A stretch of DNA of 41,666 nucleotides from Hyphomicrobiaceae bacterium (lineage in GTDB: Bacteria > Pseudomonadota > Alphaproteobacteria > Rhizobiales > Ancalomicrobiaceae). Below, one piece after another: positions 1 to 8,323 of the stretch. The stretch is from assembly GCA_016793065.1 (NCBI GenBank), contig JAEULV010000087.1:1-41666 (forward strand). Direction: 5' to 3'. Under the pieces are notes generated by a model. The model was not told where the DNA came from and ran no database searches. It worked only from the letters and a program-made list of their open reading frames with translations. Numbering within the stretch: position 1 is the stretch's first letter; every line of letters starts with the position of its first letter. The position numbers and the translations under genes were made by a program.

Positions 1-708
1 GAAGGCGCGGGCGGGCTTCAGGAAGATGGCGTGGGCGGCGTCGGCCATGATGTCGGGGGTGCGGCTTGCCTGCATCAGCGCGTCGCCGCCGACGACGTAC
101 TTGATCGCCGAGGTGGCGATAGTGGTGCGCGGCCACAGGGCGTTGACGGCGATCCCCTGGGCACGGAACTCGCCGGCGAGGCCGAGGACGCAGAGGCTCA
201 TGCCGTATTTGGCGATCGAATAGGCAGTGTGGGGGGCAAACCACTTTTCGCGCATGTCGAGCGGCGGCGACAGCATGAGGATATGCGGGTTTTCGGCGCG
301 GGCGAGGTGGGGGGCGGCGTATTTCGACACCATGAAGGTGCCGCGGGTGTTGACGCCGTGCATCAGGTCGAACCGCTTCATGTCGGTCGCCTGGCTGTCG
401 GTCAGCTGGATGGCGGAGGCGTTGTTGACGAGGATGTCGATGCCGCCAAAGGCCTCGACCGTGCGGGCGATGGCGGCGACGACGTCGGCCTCCTCGCGGA
501 TGTCGACCTGCAGCGGCAGCGCCTTGCCGCCGGCGGCCTCGATCTCGGCGGCGGCGGAATGGATGGTGCCGGGAAGCTTGGGGTGCGGATCGGAGGTCTT
601 GGCGGCAATCACCACATTGGCGCCGTCGCGGGCGGCCCGAAGCGCGATCGCCAGACCGATGCCGCGCGAACCGCCGGTGATGAACAGGGTCTTGCCTTTG
701 AGCGACAT
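1..708 (-). CDS. SDR family NAD(P)-dependent oxidoreductase, HSDL2-like (3' end outside window)
   Basis: A short-chain dehydrogenase/reductase that begins at 708 and runs off the window, leaving 236 residues. The cofactor loop TGGSRGIG lies at residues 11-18, the NNAS segment near 95, and the catalytic YxxxK reads YSIAK at 163-167. The stretch AKTSDPHPKLPGTI after the second beta strand is typical of the hydroxysteroid dehydrogenase-like 2 (HSDL2) branch, whose substrates are poorly defined and often thought to be lipid-derived. A GGGAGG ribosome site precedes the ATG. The next gene upstream on the same strand is an enoyl-CoA hydratase-like protein, so a role in acyl or lipid metabolism is a reasonable inference. 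Confidence 0.85.
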   Translation of the reverse strand, partial: MSLKGKTLFITGGSRGIGLAIALRAARDGANVVIAAKTSDPHPKLPGTIHSAAAEIEAAGGKALPLQVDIREEADVVAAIARTVEAFGGIDILVNNASAIQLTDSQATDMKRFDLMHGVNTRGTFMVSKYAAPHLARAENPHILMLSPPLDMREKWFAPHTAYSIAKYGMSLCVLGLAGEFRAQGIAVNALWPRTTIATSAIKYVVGGDALMQASRTPDIMADAAHAIFLKPARAF

Positions 709-890
709 GGTTTCCTCCCGCAACGGTCTTGCTGTCTTCTTGTCGTTTTGTCAGGCGCATCCCGGCGAACCGATCGCGCATTGTCGAGTATCCAAGCCCG
801 GCATCCAAGCCCCAGCATCTAAGCCGATGTCGGGCGATCCGTCACCCGGCGATTTGCGTCCCGCGCCGCAAGCCGCTTACGCCAATCCAT

Positions 891-1664
891 TCACCCGCGA
901 AAGCGCGAGAAGTCCGGCTTGCGCTTTTCGAGGAAGGCGGTGAAGGCCTCGCGGGCTTCGCCGCTGCGGAGCCGGGCGGCGAATTCGGCGGCTTCCTGGT
1001 CGATGCGGGCGAGGATGTCGACGGTGTCGCCGCGGATGAGGGCGCGGGCGGCGGCGAGGGCGCCGGGGGGCTTCTGGGCGAGGGCGAGGGCGGCGCGGGC
1101 GACGGTGATCGAGAGATCGTCGGCGGCGACGACGGCGTTGACGAGGCCGACGCGCTCGGCCTTGGCGGCGTCGAAGGGGGCGCCGAGGGCGAGAAGCTCG
1201 AAGGCGCGGGCTTGTCCCATCAGCCGGGGGGCGAGGAGGCTGGAGGCGGCTTCCGGCACGAGGGCGAGATCGACGAAGGGCGTCTTGAACACGGCGTTGG
1301 GGGTGGCGAAGGCGAGGTCGCAGTGAAACAGCAGCGTCGTGCCGATGCCGATCGCCAGGCCGTCGACGGCGGCGATCAGCGGTTTGCGCGCGGCGACGAG
1401 GGCGCGCAGGAAGGCGAGGATCGGGGCGCCGAGTTCGCCGGAGCGGGCAAAGCCGAGGAAGTCCTCGATGTCGTTGCCGGCGCAAAAGGCGCCGGGCAGG
1501 CCCTCGAAGACGCTGACGGCGATGGCGGGGTCGGCATCGGCGGCGGTGAGCGCCTCGGTCATAGCCTGGTACATCGGCAGGGTGAGGGCGTTCTTCTTGT
1601 CGGGGCGGTTGAGCCTGATGGTCTGGACGCCGCCAGCCAGGGTGATTTCGACCGGTGTGGACAT
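891..1664 (-). CDS. Enoyl-CoA hydratase/isomerase family protein
   Basis: A 257-residue crotonase-fold protein that would hydrate or isomerise enoyl-CoA thioesters in the cytoplasm. The oxyanion-hole segment FCAGND is at residues 60-65 and the second conserved glycine-rich segment is GLAIGIGTT near 105. Only one of the two classical catalytic glutamates is evident, in PEAASS, so isomerase or another crotonase activity is possible. The reading frame is open for 29 codons further upstream, but the ATG at 1664 has a GAGGAG ribosome site and gives the usual family N-terminus. It is co-oriented with the SDR gene 180 bp downstream. Confidence 0.88.
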   Translation of the reverse strand: MSTPVEITLAGGVQTIRLNRPDKKNALTLPMYQAMTEALTAADADPAIAVSVFEGLPGAFCAGNDIEDFLGFARSGELGAPILAFLRALVAARKPLIAAVDGLAIGIGTTLLFHCDLAFATPNAVFKTPFVDLALVPEAASSLLAPRLMGQARAFELLALGAPFDAAKAERVGLVNAVVAADDLSITVARAALALAQKPPGALAAARALIRGDTVDILARIDQEAAEFAARLRSGEAREAFTAFLEKRKPDFSRFRG

Positions 1665-1824
1665 GGCGGACTCCTCGCGGCGGTCGAATCCGCCCTTGCG
1701 TTGTGCCATCGGTTGTTTAAATCGAATAAACCGGGCATGGGGGCCGGTCAATCGACGGGCGACGGCTTGTTACCCGATGGTCAACAATCCCTGTCGACGA
1801 CGGGGGCGGCAAGGGGCCGTGGCG

Positions 1825-2238
1825 ATGGCGCGGTATGTGATCGACGCAGGCGTGGCATTGCGGCTGGCGCGGGAACGGGCGGTGGTGGATGCGCGGCACG
1901 CCTTGCTGGCGCCGACGCTGCTGCGGTCGCAGGTGCTGGCGCGGCTTTATGCCGATGTGCGCGGCGGGGCGCTGGAGCGGCGCGAGGCGGAGCGGGCGCT
2001 CGACCATATCCGCGGCTTGCGCATCCGCCTGCTGGGTGACCGAGCGGCGCAGCAGGTGGCGTGGCGGATCGCCGCCCGGCTTGGCTGGGCCGACACCTTC
2101 GCGGCGGAATATGTGGCGCTGACGCAGCTGCAGGCCGACGCGCTGGTGACGCTGGAGCCGGAATTGGCCGGCGCCGTTCTGGACCTCGTCGCGGTCGCGG
2201 GCTATGACGACCTCCTCGGCGGGCATGGCGATGGCTGA
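1825..2238 (+). CDS. PIN domain protein (VapC-like), no visible antitoxin partner
   Basis: A 137-residue protein opening with the PIN-type beta strand and first acidic residue (YVIDAGVALRLA). A later acidic helix segment (ADTFAAEYVALTQLQADALVT) resembles the distal half of the PIN active site. PIN proteins are Mg/Mn-dependent ribonucleases, many of them VapC toxins. The start is the ATG at 1825, 8 bp after AAGGGG; an in-frame GTG at 1819 sits too close to that site. No antitoxin-like reading frame fits in the 160 bp upstream, and the gene is followed 44 bp later by sua5. It could be a solitary PIN nuclease rather than a toxin. Confidence 0.7.
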   Translation: MARYVIDAGVALRLARERAVVDARHALLAPTLLRSQVLARLYADVRGGALERREAERALDHIRGLRIRLLGDRAAQQVAWRIAARLGWADTFAAEYVALTQLQADALVTLEPELAGAVLDLVAVAGYDDLLGGHGDG

Positions 2239-2282
2239 TCCCGATGCCGGGGCGACGCAAGCCACCGCGTGGACAGAAGTCG

Positions 2283-3296
2283 ATGAACCGGAACATTTCC
2301 ACCCGCCTGATCAAGGCGCTGCATGACGGCCAAGCCGATGCCGGGGCGATCGCGGCGGCGGGCGCGGTGTTGCGCGACGGCGGGTTGGTGGCGTTCGCGA
2401 CCGAGACGGTCTACGGGCTCGGGGCGGATGCGACGCAGGCGGCGGCGGTGGCGCGGCTCTATGCGGCCAAGGGGCGGCCGAGCTTCAATCCGCTGATCGC
2501 CCATGTCGCCAGCTTCGACGAGGCGCGGGCGCATGGGGTGCTGGACGCGCGGGCCGAGGCGCTGGCGGCGGCGTTCTGGCCGGGGCCGCTGACGCTGGTG
2601 GTGCCGCGCCGGCCGGGGAGCGACATCTGCGATCTGGCGACGGCGGGGCTGGCCTCGGTGGCGCTGCGGATGCCGGCGCATCCGCTGGCGCTGGCGCTGA
2701 TCGGCGCCGTCGGCCGGCCGGTGGTGGCGCCATCGGCCAATCGATCGGGGCATGTCAGCCCGACCACGGCGGCGCATGTGATGAGCGATCTTTCCGGACG
2801 GATCGACCTGGTGCTCGACGGCGGGGCGACGCCGGTCGGCGTTGAATCGACGATCGTGGCTTGCCTCCCGGGCCGGCTGCGGCTGTTGCGGCCAGGGGCG
2901 GTGCTGGCGGCGGCGATGGAGGCAGCGGCCGGCGAGGCGGTGGAGACGGGCGAACCCGAGAGCGGCAGCGCCGAGGCGACGCCGATCGCGCCGGGGCTGC
3001 TGGCCTCGCACTATGCGCCGAATGCGCGGGTGCGGCTCGATGCGGACGCGGTCACGGCCGGCGAGGCGGTGCTGGATTTCGGCGGCCGTCTGGCGGAATG
3101 GCACGATCGGGCGTCTGCATATTTCGATCTAAGCCCAAAGGCCGATCCGGTCGAAGCGGCGGCACGGCTGTTCGCGGGGCTGCGCGAACTCGATGCCTCC
3201 GGCGCTGTCGGCATCGCCGTGGCGCCGATCCCGGATGACGGATTGGGCGCGGCGATCCTCGACCGGTTGCGGCGGGCGGCGGCGCCGCGCGGCTGA
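2283..3296 (+). CDS. sua5: L-threonylcarbamoyladenylate synthase, Sua5 type
   Basis: A 337-residue, two-domain enzyme that makes threonylcarbamoyl-AMP from threonine, bicarbonate and ATP for the t6A modification of ANN-decoding tRNAs. The N-terminal YrdC domain carries TETVYGLGADA, the basic KGRPSFNPL motif and the SANRSGHVSPT motif. The linker APGLLASHYAP and about 110 further residues form the Sua5 domain, which separates it from the shorter TsaC form. The ATG at 2283 is favoured because conserved sequence starts soon after it; the ribosome site (GGACAG) is weak. An upstream in-frame ATG at 2244 is an alternative. Confidence 0.92.
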   Translation: MNRNISTRLIKALHDGQADAGAIAAAGAVLRDGGLVAFATETVYGLGADATQAAAVARLYAAKGRPSFNPLIAHVASFDEARAHGVLDARAEALAAAFWPGPLTLVVPRRPGSDICDLATAGLASVALRMPAHPLALALIGAVGRPVVAPSANRSGHVSPTTAAHVMSDLSGRIDLVLDGGATPVGVESTIVACLPGRLRLLRPGAVLAAAMEAAAGEAVETGEPESGSAEATPIAPGLLASHYAPNARVRLDADAVTAGEAVLDFGGRLAEWHDRASAYFDLSPKADPVEAAARLFAGLRELDASGAVGIAVAPIPDDGLGAAILDRLRRAAAPRG

Positions 3297-3676
3297 CGCC
3301 GGCGGGCCGGCGGTGTGGCGTCGGAGGGCTGAATTATCGGCATTTCCTGTCATTTTCCTGACATATGGCGTTTCGGCGACGGTTCGTGCCCGGCATGGCG
3401 ATGGCAGACTGTCGGTGCGGTTGCCGCCGGTTCGCCGGTGTGGCGCGGCGGAAGCCGGCTGCTTCGGGCGGCCTTGACGCGTGCGCGAGCGGCGGCGAGG
3501 GGGAACCGGGCTGCGCCGCGATCCCCCCGCCGGCGGCGACCTGACGAACTGCGACGATTTGTGACCACCCTGTTCGAAGTGCCTATCGACTACGGTGCTT
3601 GATCCAGAGCATTGACGCGTCGGCTGCGAGCCGTTCCTATGTGGGAAAATCAACACGTTCCGGGGAAGCGCCGATC
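3297..3676. other. Intergenic stretch between sua5 and the HDAC gene
   Basis: No convincing reading frame. The most structured part is 3341-3364, where TTTCCTG occurs twice in tandem and GTCA-N6-TGACAT forms an inverted repeat. An upstream TTG could extend the next gene to 3599, but the family N-terminus favours 3677. The promoter of the deacetylase gene is expected here; I could not pick a confident one. Confidence 0.4.
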
Positions 3677-4606
3677 ATGTCCACTCTGCTGATGCACCAT
3701 CCGTGCTTCGTCAATCACGTGACGCCGCTCGGCCATCCCGAACGTCCCGATCGCATGCGGGCGATCGACCGGATTCTGGAACACGAGCGCTTCCAGGCGC
3801 TGGAACGCGAGACGGCGCCGTTCGGCACGCCGGAGCAGGCGGCGCTGGCGCATCCGGAGCAGCACGTCATCGACATCGAGGCGATCGTGCCGAGCGAGGG
3901 TCTGGCGCGGATCGACGGCGACACGACGGTGTCGCCGGGGTCGTGGGAAGCGGCGATGCGCGGTCTCGGCGCGGTGTGCGGCGCGGTCGACGAAGTGGTG
4001 ACGCGCAAGGTGAAGAACGCCTTCTGCGCCATCCGTCCGCCGGGCCATCACGCCGAATATGCCAAGGCGATGGGCTTCTGCCTGTTCAACAACGCCGCGG
4101 TGGCGGCGCGATGGGCGCAGAAGCAGCATGGCGCGCAGCGCGTGGCGATCATGGATTGGGACGTGCATCACGGCAACGGCACCCAGGACATCTTCTACAA
4201 CGACCCGTCGGTGATGTATTGCTCGACCCACCAGATGCCGCTCTATCCCGGCACGGGCGATCCGATGGAGACCGGCGTCAACCACAACATCGTCAATGCG
4301 CCGCTGCGGGCGGGCGACGCGGGCGGCGAATTCCGCGAGGCGATGGAAATCGCGGTGCTGCCGGCGATCGAGCGGTTCGCGCCGGATCTGATCATCATCT
4401 CGGCCGGGTTCGACGCGCATATGCGCGACCCGCTGGGGCAGATCAACCTGGTCGAAAGCGACTTCGCCTGGGCGACGATGCGGCTGATGGAAATGGCGGA
4501 GCGGTGCTCGGGTGGTCGGCTGGTGTCGGTGCTTGAGGGCGGCTACGACCTTGAGGGGCTGGCGCGGTCGGTAGCGGCGCATGTGATGACGCTGATGAAG
4601 GCGTGA
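3677..4606 (+). CDS. Histone deacetylase family protein (class II-like, Zn-dependent deacetylase)
   Basis: A 309-residue member of the arginase/deacetylase fold. The active-site tandem histidines lie in RPPGHHAEYAKAMGFCLFNN, the zinc ligands in WDVHHGNGTQD (Asp and His) and in SAGFDAH (second Asp), and a tyrosine-containing glycine-rich loop (LEGGYDLEG) is near the C-terminus, so all catalytic elements are present. Bacterial relatives act on acetylpolyamines or other acetylated small molecules or proteins; the substrate here is unknown. The ATG at 3677 follows a GGGGAAG ribosome site. A strong intrinsic terminator follows 50 bp after the stop, so it appears to be a single-gene unit. Confidence 0.9.
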   Translation: MSTLLMHHPCFVNHVTPLGHPERPDRMRAIDRILEHERFQALERETAPFGTPEQAALAHPEQHVIDIEAIVPSEGLARIDGDTTVSPGSWEAAMRGLGAVCGAVDEVVTRKVKNAFCAIRPPGHHAEYAKAMGFCLFNNAAVAARWAQKQHGAQRVAIMDWDVHHGNGTQDIFYNDPSVMYCSTHQMPLYPGTGDPMETGVNHNIVNAPLRAGDAGGEFREAMEIAVLPAIERFAPDLIIISAGFDAHMRDPLGQINLVESDFAWATMRLMEMAERCSGGRLVSVLEGGYDLEGLARSVAAHVMTLMKA

Positions 4607-4658
4607 GGGCGCTCGGCCTCGGGCCTGGCCGGGGCGAGCGTTCCTGCCGGCTGATCAA

Positions 4659-4680
4659 GGGGGGCTCGCGCCCCCTTTTT
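4659..4680 (+). terminator. Intrinsic terminator of the deacetylase gene
   Basis: GGGGGC pairs with GCCCCC around a TCGC loop and is followed directly by five T. Confidence 0.85.
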
Positions 4681-5305
4681 GTCGTTCGCGAGACTGGCGA
4701 TCGGCGTGCCGAGCGACGCGGCGTTCGTCGAAGAGGCGACGAAAGATGTAATCGTGACAGTTGTTGTACATCTGATCGAGGGAACGGGACCAAGTTGCAA
4801 GTGTAAAATAGCTGATTTTCCACTTGGCCCCACAAAATTGAGGGGTATGCGGCCGACGTTTCGAGCCCGAATGCCTTGCGGGAGGCTCGCCCGCCTCGCC
4901 ACGTTGGCGGAAATCTATTTCCGCGTGTTGCCGGCGCGGAGGTACCCTGCCAGAGTCGGTTCTGCTTAGGCGAGGAAAATTGTCTTATTTTGCAGATTGC
5001 TGGCCGGCTTTCAGGTGAGAACGCGCGTCGCCGTCCATGTCGGGCAGTCCTCACGGTGCAACCCTCAATATGCTTTCGGCGTCGACCGGTAGCGCTGCCA
5101 TCGCTGATAGTATTTGCCTTCCGGGTCGCGGAAACTGGGGTCATATGACGCCAGAACCTGAAATAACTACGTAGGGCGCAGCGGCATCTAACAGCAATAT
5201 CGTCGTAAACACAGCGATTTACGTGCGCGTCAATTTACGAAGGCAGGGGTTTATTAAAATTTGAGTGCTCTCATCGCTTTCATGTCCAAGGATTGGATGG
5301 GGATC
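4681..5305. other. Long intergenic region without a recognisable gene
   Basis: About 620 bp with lower GC than its surroundings, especially at 4740-4850 and 5150-5260. Reading frames here are short, start poorly and resemble no family I know. It may hold the promoter and operators of the following two-gene signalling operon and possibly decayed sequence. The only structured element seen is the CGTAAA/TTTACG cluster listed separately. Confidence 0.45.
5204..5239. promoter_or_regulatory. CGTAAA / TTTACG repeat cluster, possible operator
   Basis: CGTAAA at 5204-5209 faces TTTACG at 5218-5223, and TTTACG recurs in direct orientation at 5234-5239, 16 bp after the second copy. The cluster lies 65-100 bp before the start of the following operon in an AT-rich stretch, a usual place for a regulator site. 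The regulator is unknown. Confidence 0.4.
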
Positions 5306-5836
5306 ATGAATCGAAGGGCCGTGCTCTTTGCGATGGCGATGGCGGGGGCCATGCTGTCACCAAGTGTCGTTCGCATGCCGGAAGCGGCATCGGCGACCGG
5401 AATCGGCAATCCGACCGAACGTGTGGTTCTGACGGTTTCCGGCAAGATCGGCGTGACCAATGGCGACGGCGTCGCCCGGTTCGACATGCCGATGCTCGAG
5501 GCGCTGGGGATCACCCGGATCGAGACCATGACGCCCTGGTATCCGAACAAGGTCGTGTTCGAGGGCGTGCGCCTCGACAAGCTGATGACGCTGCTCGGGG
5601 CCAATGGTTCGCTGGTCACGGCGGTGGCGCTCAACGACTATTCCGCCGACATTCCGATCGGTGACTTTGCCGCCCATGGACCCATTCTTTCGGTCAAGCG
5701 CGACGGTCAGTACATGAGCGTTCGCGAGAAGGGACCGCTGTTCATCGTCTATCCGTTCGATGCCGATCCGGGCCTGCGTTCGGAACGCTACTATTCGCGC
5801 TCGGTGTGGCAGGTGAAGGAACTGGTGGTGAAATGA
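5306..5836 (+). CDS. Exported molybdopterin-oxidoreductase-fold protein (COG3915-like)
   Basis: A 176-residue protein with a Sec-type signal peptide (positively charged MNRR, a hydrophobic core to about residue 20, cleavage possible near SAT). The mature part resembles the sulfite-oxidase-type molybdopterin-binding fold: W..N.VVFEGVRLDKLM, then LNDYSADIPIGDF, then GPLFIVYPFD and a final YYSRSVWQVKELVV. I see no cysteine in the protein, so the usual cysteine ligand of the molybdenum centre is missing. A structural or sensory role is more likely than redox catalysis. The stop codon overlaps the start of the GGDEF/EAL gene (ATGA), implying translational coupling and a shared task. Upstream in-frame starts (5261, 5282) are possible. 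Confidence 0.75.
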   Translation: MNRRAVLFAMAMAGAMLSPSVVRMPEAASATGIGNPTERVVLTVSGKIGVTNGDGVARFDMPMLEALGITRIETMTPWYPNKVVFEGVRLDKLMTLLGANGSLVTAVALNDYSADIPIGDFAAHGPILSVKRDGQYMSVREKGPLFIVYPFDADPGLRSERYYSRSVWQVKELVVK

Positions 5837-8244
5837 GCCTGTCTGCGGAGATCGCCCCAGCTCTGGCGGGTCTGTTCGGCCGGCTCAGCCCAAGTCGGTT
5901 GACCTTGTCGCGCCTGATTGTCGTGGCGTTGGTAGCGGTGCTGGCGGCTTCGGCGATCTATGTTTCCTATCTGGTGTTCGAGCGGCAGGAACGGCTCAAC
6001 CGGTCGTCCCAGCTCAATCTGTCGTGGATCGCCAGCCAGGCGGCGATCGAGCTCTATCGTCTCGACTGGAAGCTGGCGGCCTATTCGGGCGGCCATCTGG
6101 TCGAGCCGGACGAGTTGCAGATGCGGATGGACATCCTGGTCAATCGCGTCGGGGTGATGCGGTCGCCGGATTTCCAGCGGTTCCTGACCGAGGACGCCGA
6201 GCGCATGGCGATCTTCAAGGAATTCGCCGATCTGGTCGCCGAAGTCGATCCGATCGTCTCCGACGTCAATCTCGATCGCATCGAGGCGATGGAAATCGCG
6301 CAGAAGCTCAATCCGATCGGGCCGAAGCTCGGTCAGCTGGCCTCGATCGCCAACAGCCTGGCGACCGCGCGGGTCGGCGAGGATCAGGCGGAGCTGGTGC
6401 GGCTCTACTGGGTTTCGACCGGCATTCTGCTGGCGCTGATCACGCTTACCGGGACGCTGGTGATCGCGACCGGGCGCAACAACCGCTCGCTCAGGATGAT
6501 GCATTCCGACATGGCGGTGCTGACCGACGATCTGAAGCTCAAGTCGCAGCAGATGAAGGTGCAGAACACCCGCTTCGATGCCGCCATCAACAACATGTCG
6601 CAGGGGCTCGGCATGTATGACGGCGATTACAAGCTGGTGGTGAGCAACGACCGATACGCCGAAATGTACGGCCTTCCGGTCGATCTGCGCGAGCCGGGCA
6701 CGCCGTTCGACGCGATCCTGCGCAATACGGTGGCGGTCGGGCTCAGCGATTGGTCGAGCGTCGAAAAGGCGATCAATTACCGCTACAAGACCCGCAACGA
6801 GAACGCGCCGACGAGTTTCGTGCTGGAAATGGCCAACGGCCGGTTCTATCAGGTGAACGAACGGCCGATGCCGGATGGCGGCTGGGTGGCGACGCATGAG
6901 GACATCACCGAGCGGCTCGAGGCGGAATCGCGGATTTCCTATCTGGCGCGCCACGATGCGCTGACCGGACTGTCGAACCGGACGGTATTCCGCGAGCGGG
7001 TCGAGGCGGCGCTGGAGCGGGTGCGGCGCGAACGCATGCCGATGGCGGTGCTGTGTTTCGATCTCGACCGGTTCAAGCACATCAACGACACGCTCGGCCA
7101 TTCGTTCGGCGACCAGCTGCTGGTCGAGGTGGCGGCGCGCTTCCGCGCCTGCGTCACCGACATCGACGTGCTGGCGCGGCTGGGCGGCGACGAATTCGCC
7201 ATCGTGCTGATCGGCGACGAGCGGGCGCACCAGGCGGCGCGGGTTGCCGAAAAGACGATCGCGGCGCTGTCGGTTCCATTCAATCTCGGCGGGCACTTGT
7301 CGTCGATTTCGGTGTCGGTCGGCATCGCGCTGGCGCCGGACCACGGCACGGACGCGGAGGTGCTGCTGCGCAATGCCGACATGGCGCTGTACGAGGCCAA
7401 GGCCAACGGCCGCGCCTGCTTCCGGTTCTTCGATCCGGAGATGGACAATGCGCTGAAGGCGCGGCGGGCGCTCGAAACCGATCTCTGCGAGGCGTTGGGC
7501 AATGGCGAACTCAGCCTGCGCTTCCAGCCGCTGGTCGATCTGCGGAGCGGTCGGATCAAGGGCGCGGAGACACTGCTGCGCTGGCACCATCCGCATCGCG
7601 GCTGGGTGTCGCCGGCGGAGTTCATTCCGATCGCCGAGGAAAACGGCCTGATCCTGCCGATCGGCGAATGGGTGCTGCGCGAGGCCTGCTTCGAGGCGAT
7701 GCACTGGCCGAAGGACGTGATGGTGGCGGTCAATCTGTCGCCGATGCAGTTCCGGGCACCGAACCTGGTGGCGATCGTCCACGATGCCCTGGCAAAGGCC
7801 GGGCTGGAGCCGTCGCGCCTCGAACTGGAAATCACCGAGTCGGTGCTGCTCGACGAGAACGACTCGGCGCTGAGGACGATCAAGGCATTGCGGGAGTTCG
7901 GGGTCAGGATTTCGCTCGACGACTTCGGCACCGGCTATTCGAGCCTGTCGTATCTGCGGCGCTTCCCGATTGACAAGATCAAGCTCGACCAGTCGTTCGT
8001 GCGCGACATGGCGGTCAATCCGGACTGCGTGACCATCGTTCACGCCATCGCCAGTCTCGGCTCGGCGCTTCGGATGACGACGACGGCCGAAGGTGTGGAA
8101 ACCGCCGAGCAACTGGCGGTGATCCGGCTCGCCGGCTATTCCCAGGCGCAGGGCTGGTTCTTCGGCAAGCCGATGGAATCCGCCGACATCCGCAAGACGA
8201 TCGGCACCGGTTTCGATCTCAACGCCCTGCGCAAGGTGGGGTGA
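5833..8244 (+). CDS. Membrane sensor GGDEF/EAL protein (c-di-GMP turnover)
   Basis: An 803-residue signalling protein. A first membrane segment lies at about residues 27-48 and a second at 193-215, enclosing a mostly helical periplasmic region of about 145 residues. A PAS-like domain follows (about 246-357), then a GGDEF domain with intact RLGGDEF near 450, then an EAL domain starting with the variant ETLLRW near 578 and with DDFGTGYSSLSYL further on. The inhibitory RxxD site before GGDEF reads TDID, so product inhibition through that site is not expected. Both catalytic domains look competent, so the net direction of c-di-GMP turnover is unknown. The ATG at 5833 overlaps the previous stop. 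Confidence 0.92.
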   Translation: MSLSAEIAPALAGLFGRLSPSRLTLSRLIVVALVAVLAASAIYVSYLVFERQERLNRSSQLNLSWIASQAAIELYRLDWKLAAYSGGHLVEPDELQMRMDILVNRVGVMRSPDFQRFLTEDAERMAIFKEFADLVAEVDPIVSDVNLDRIEAMEIAQKLNPIGPKLGQLASIANSLATARVGEDQAELVRLYWVSTGILLALITLTGTLVIATGRNNRSLRMMHSDMAVLTDDLKLKSQQMKVQNTRFDAAINNMSQGLGMYDGDYKLVVSNDRYAEMYGLPVDLREPGTPFDAILRNTVAVGLSDWSSVEKAINYRYKTRNENAPTSFVLEMANGRFYQVNERPMPDGGWVATHEDITERLEAESRISYLARHDALTGLSNRTVFRERVEAALERVRRERMPMAVLCFDLDRFKHINDTLGHSFGDQLLVEVAARFRACVTDIDVLARLGGDEFAIVLIGDERAHQAARVAEKTIAALSVPFNLGGHLSSISVSVGIALAPDHGTDAEVLLRNADMALYEAKANGRACFRFFDPEMDNALKARRALETDLCEALGNGELSLRFQPLVDLRSGRIKGAETLLRWHHPHRGWVSPAEFIPIAEENGLILPIGEWVLREACFEAMHWPKDVMVAVNLSPMQFRAPNLVAIVHDALAKAGLEPSRLELEITESVLLDENDSALRTIKALREFGVRISLDDFGTGYSSLSYLRRFPIDKIKLDQSFVRDMAVNPDCVTIVHAIASLGSALRMTTTAEGVETAEQLAVIRLAGYSQAQGWFFGKPMESADIRKTIGTGFDLNALRKVG

Positions 8245-8264
8245 GAGCCGGATCTCCGGACATG

Positions 8265-8304
8265 AAAACGGCCGCCGCGGAGGTGTTCCCACGGCGGCCG
8301 TTTT
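8265..8304. terminator. Bidirectional intrinsic terminator between GGDEF/EAL gene and prs
   Basis: AAAACGGCCGCCG (8265-8277) is the inverse complement of CGGCGGCCGTTTT (8292-8304). The stem is flanked by A on one side and T on the other, so it can end transcription of both convergent genes. Confidence 0.85.
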
Positions 8305-8323
8305 GGTGAAAGGCGCCGGTCGA

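Noticed and set aside
31..822. Long plus-strand frame opposite the SDR gene
   Set aside because: Composition artefact of high-GC antisense DNA; the minus-strand SDR shows real motifs over the same span.
4850..4900. T-loop-like sequence GTTTCGAGCCCG suggesting a tRNA
   Set aside because: No complementary T stem, no anticodon arm and no acceptor stem nearby.
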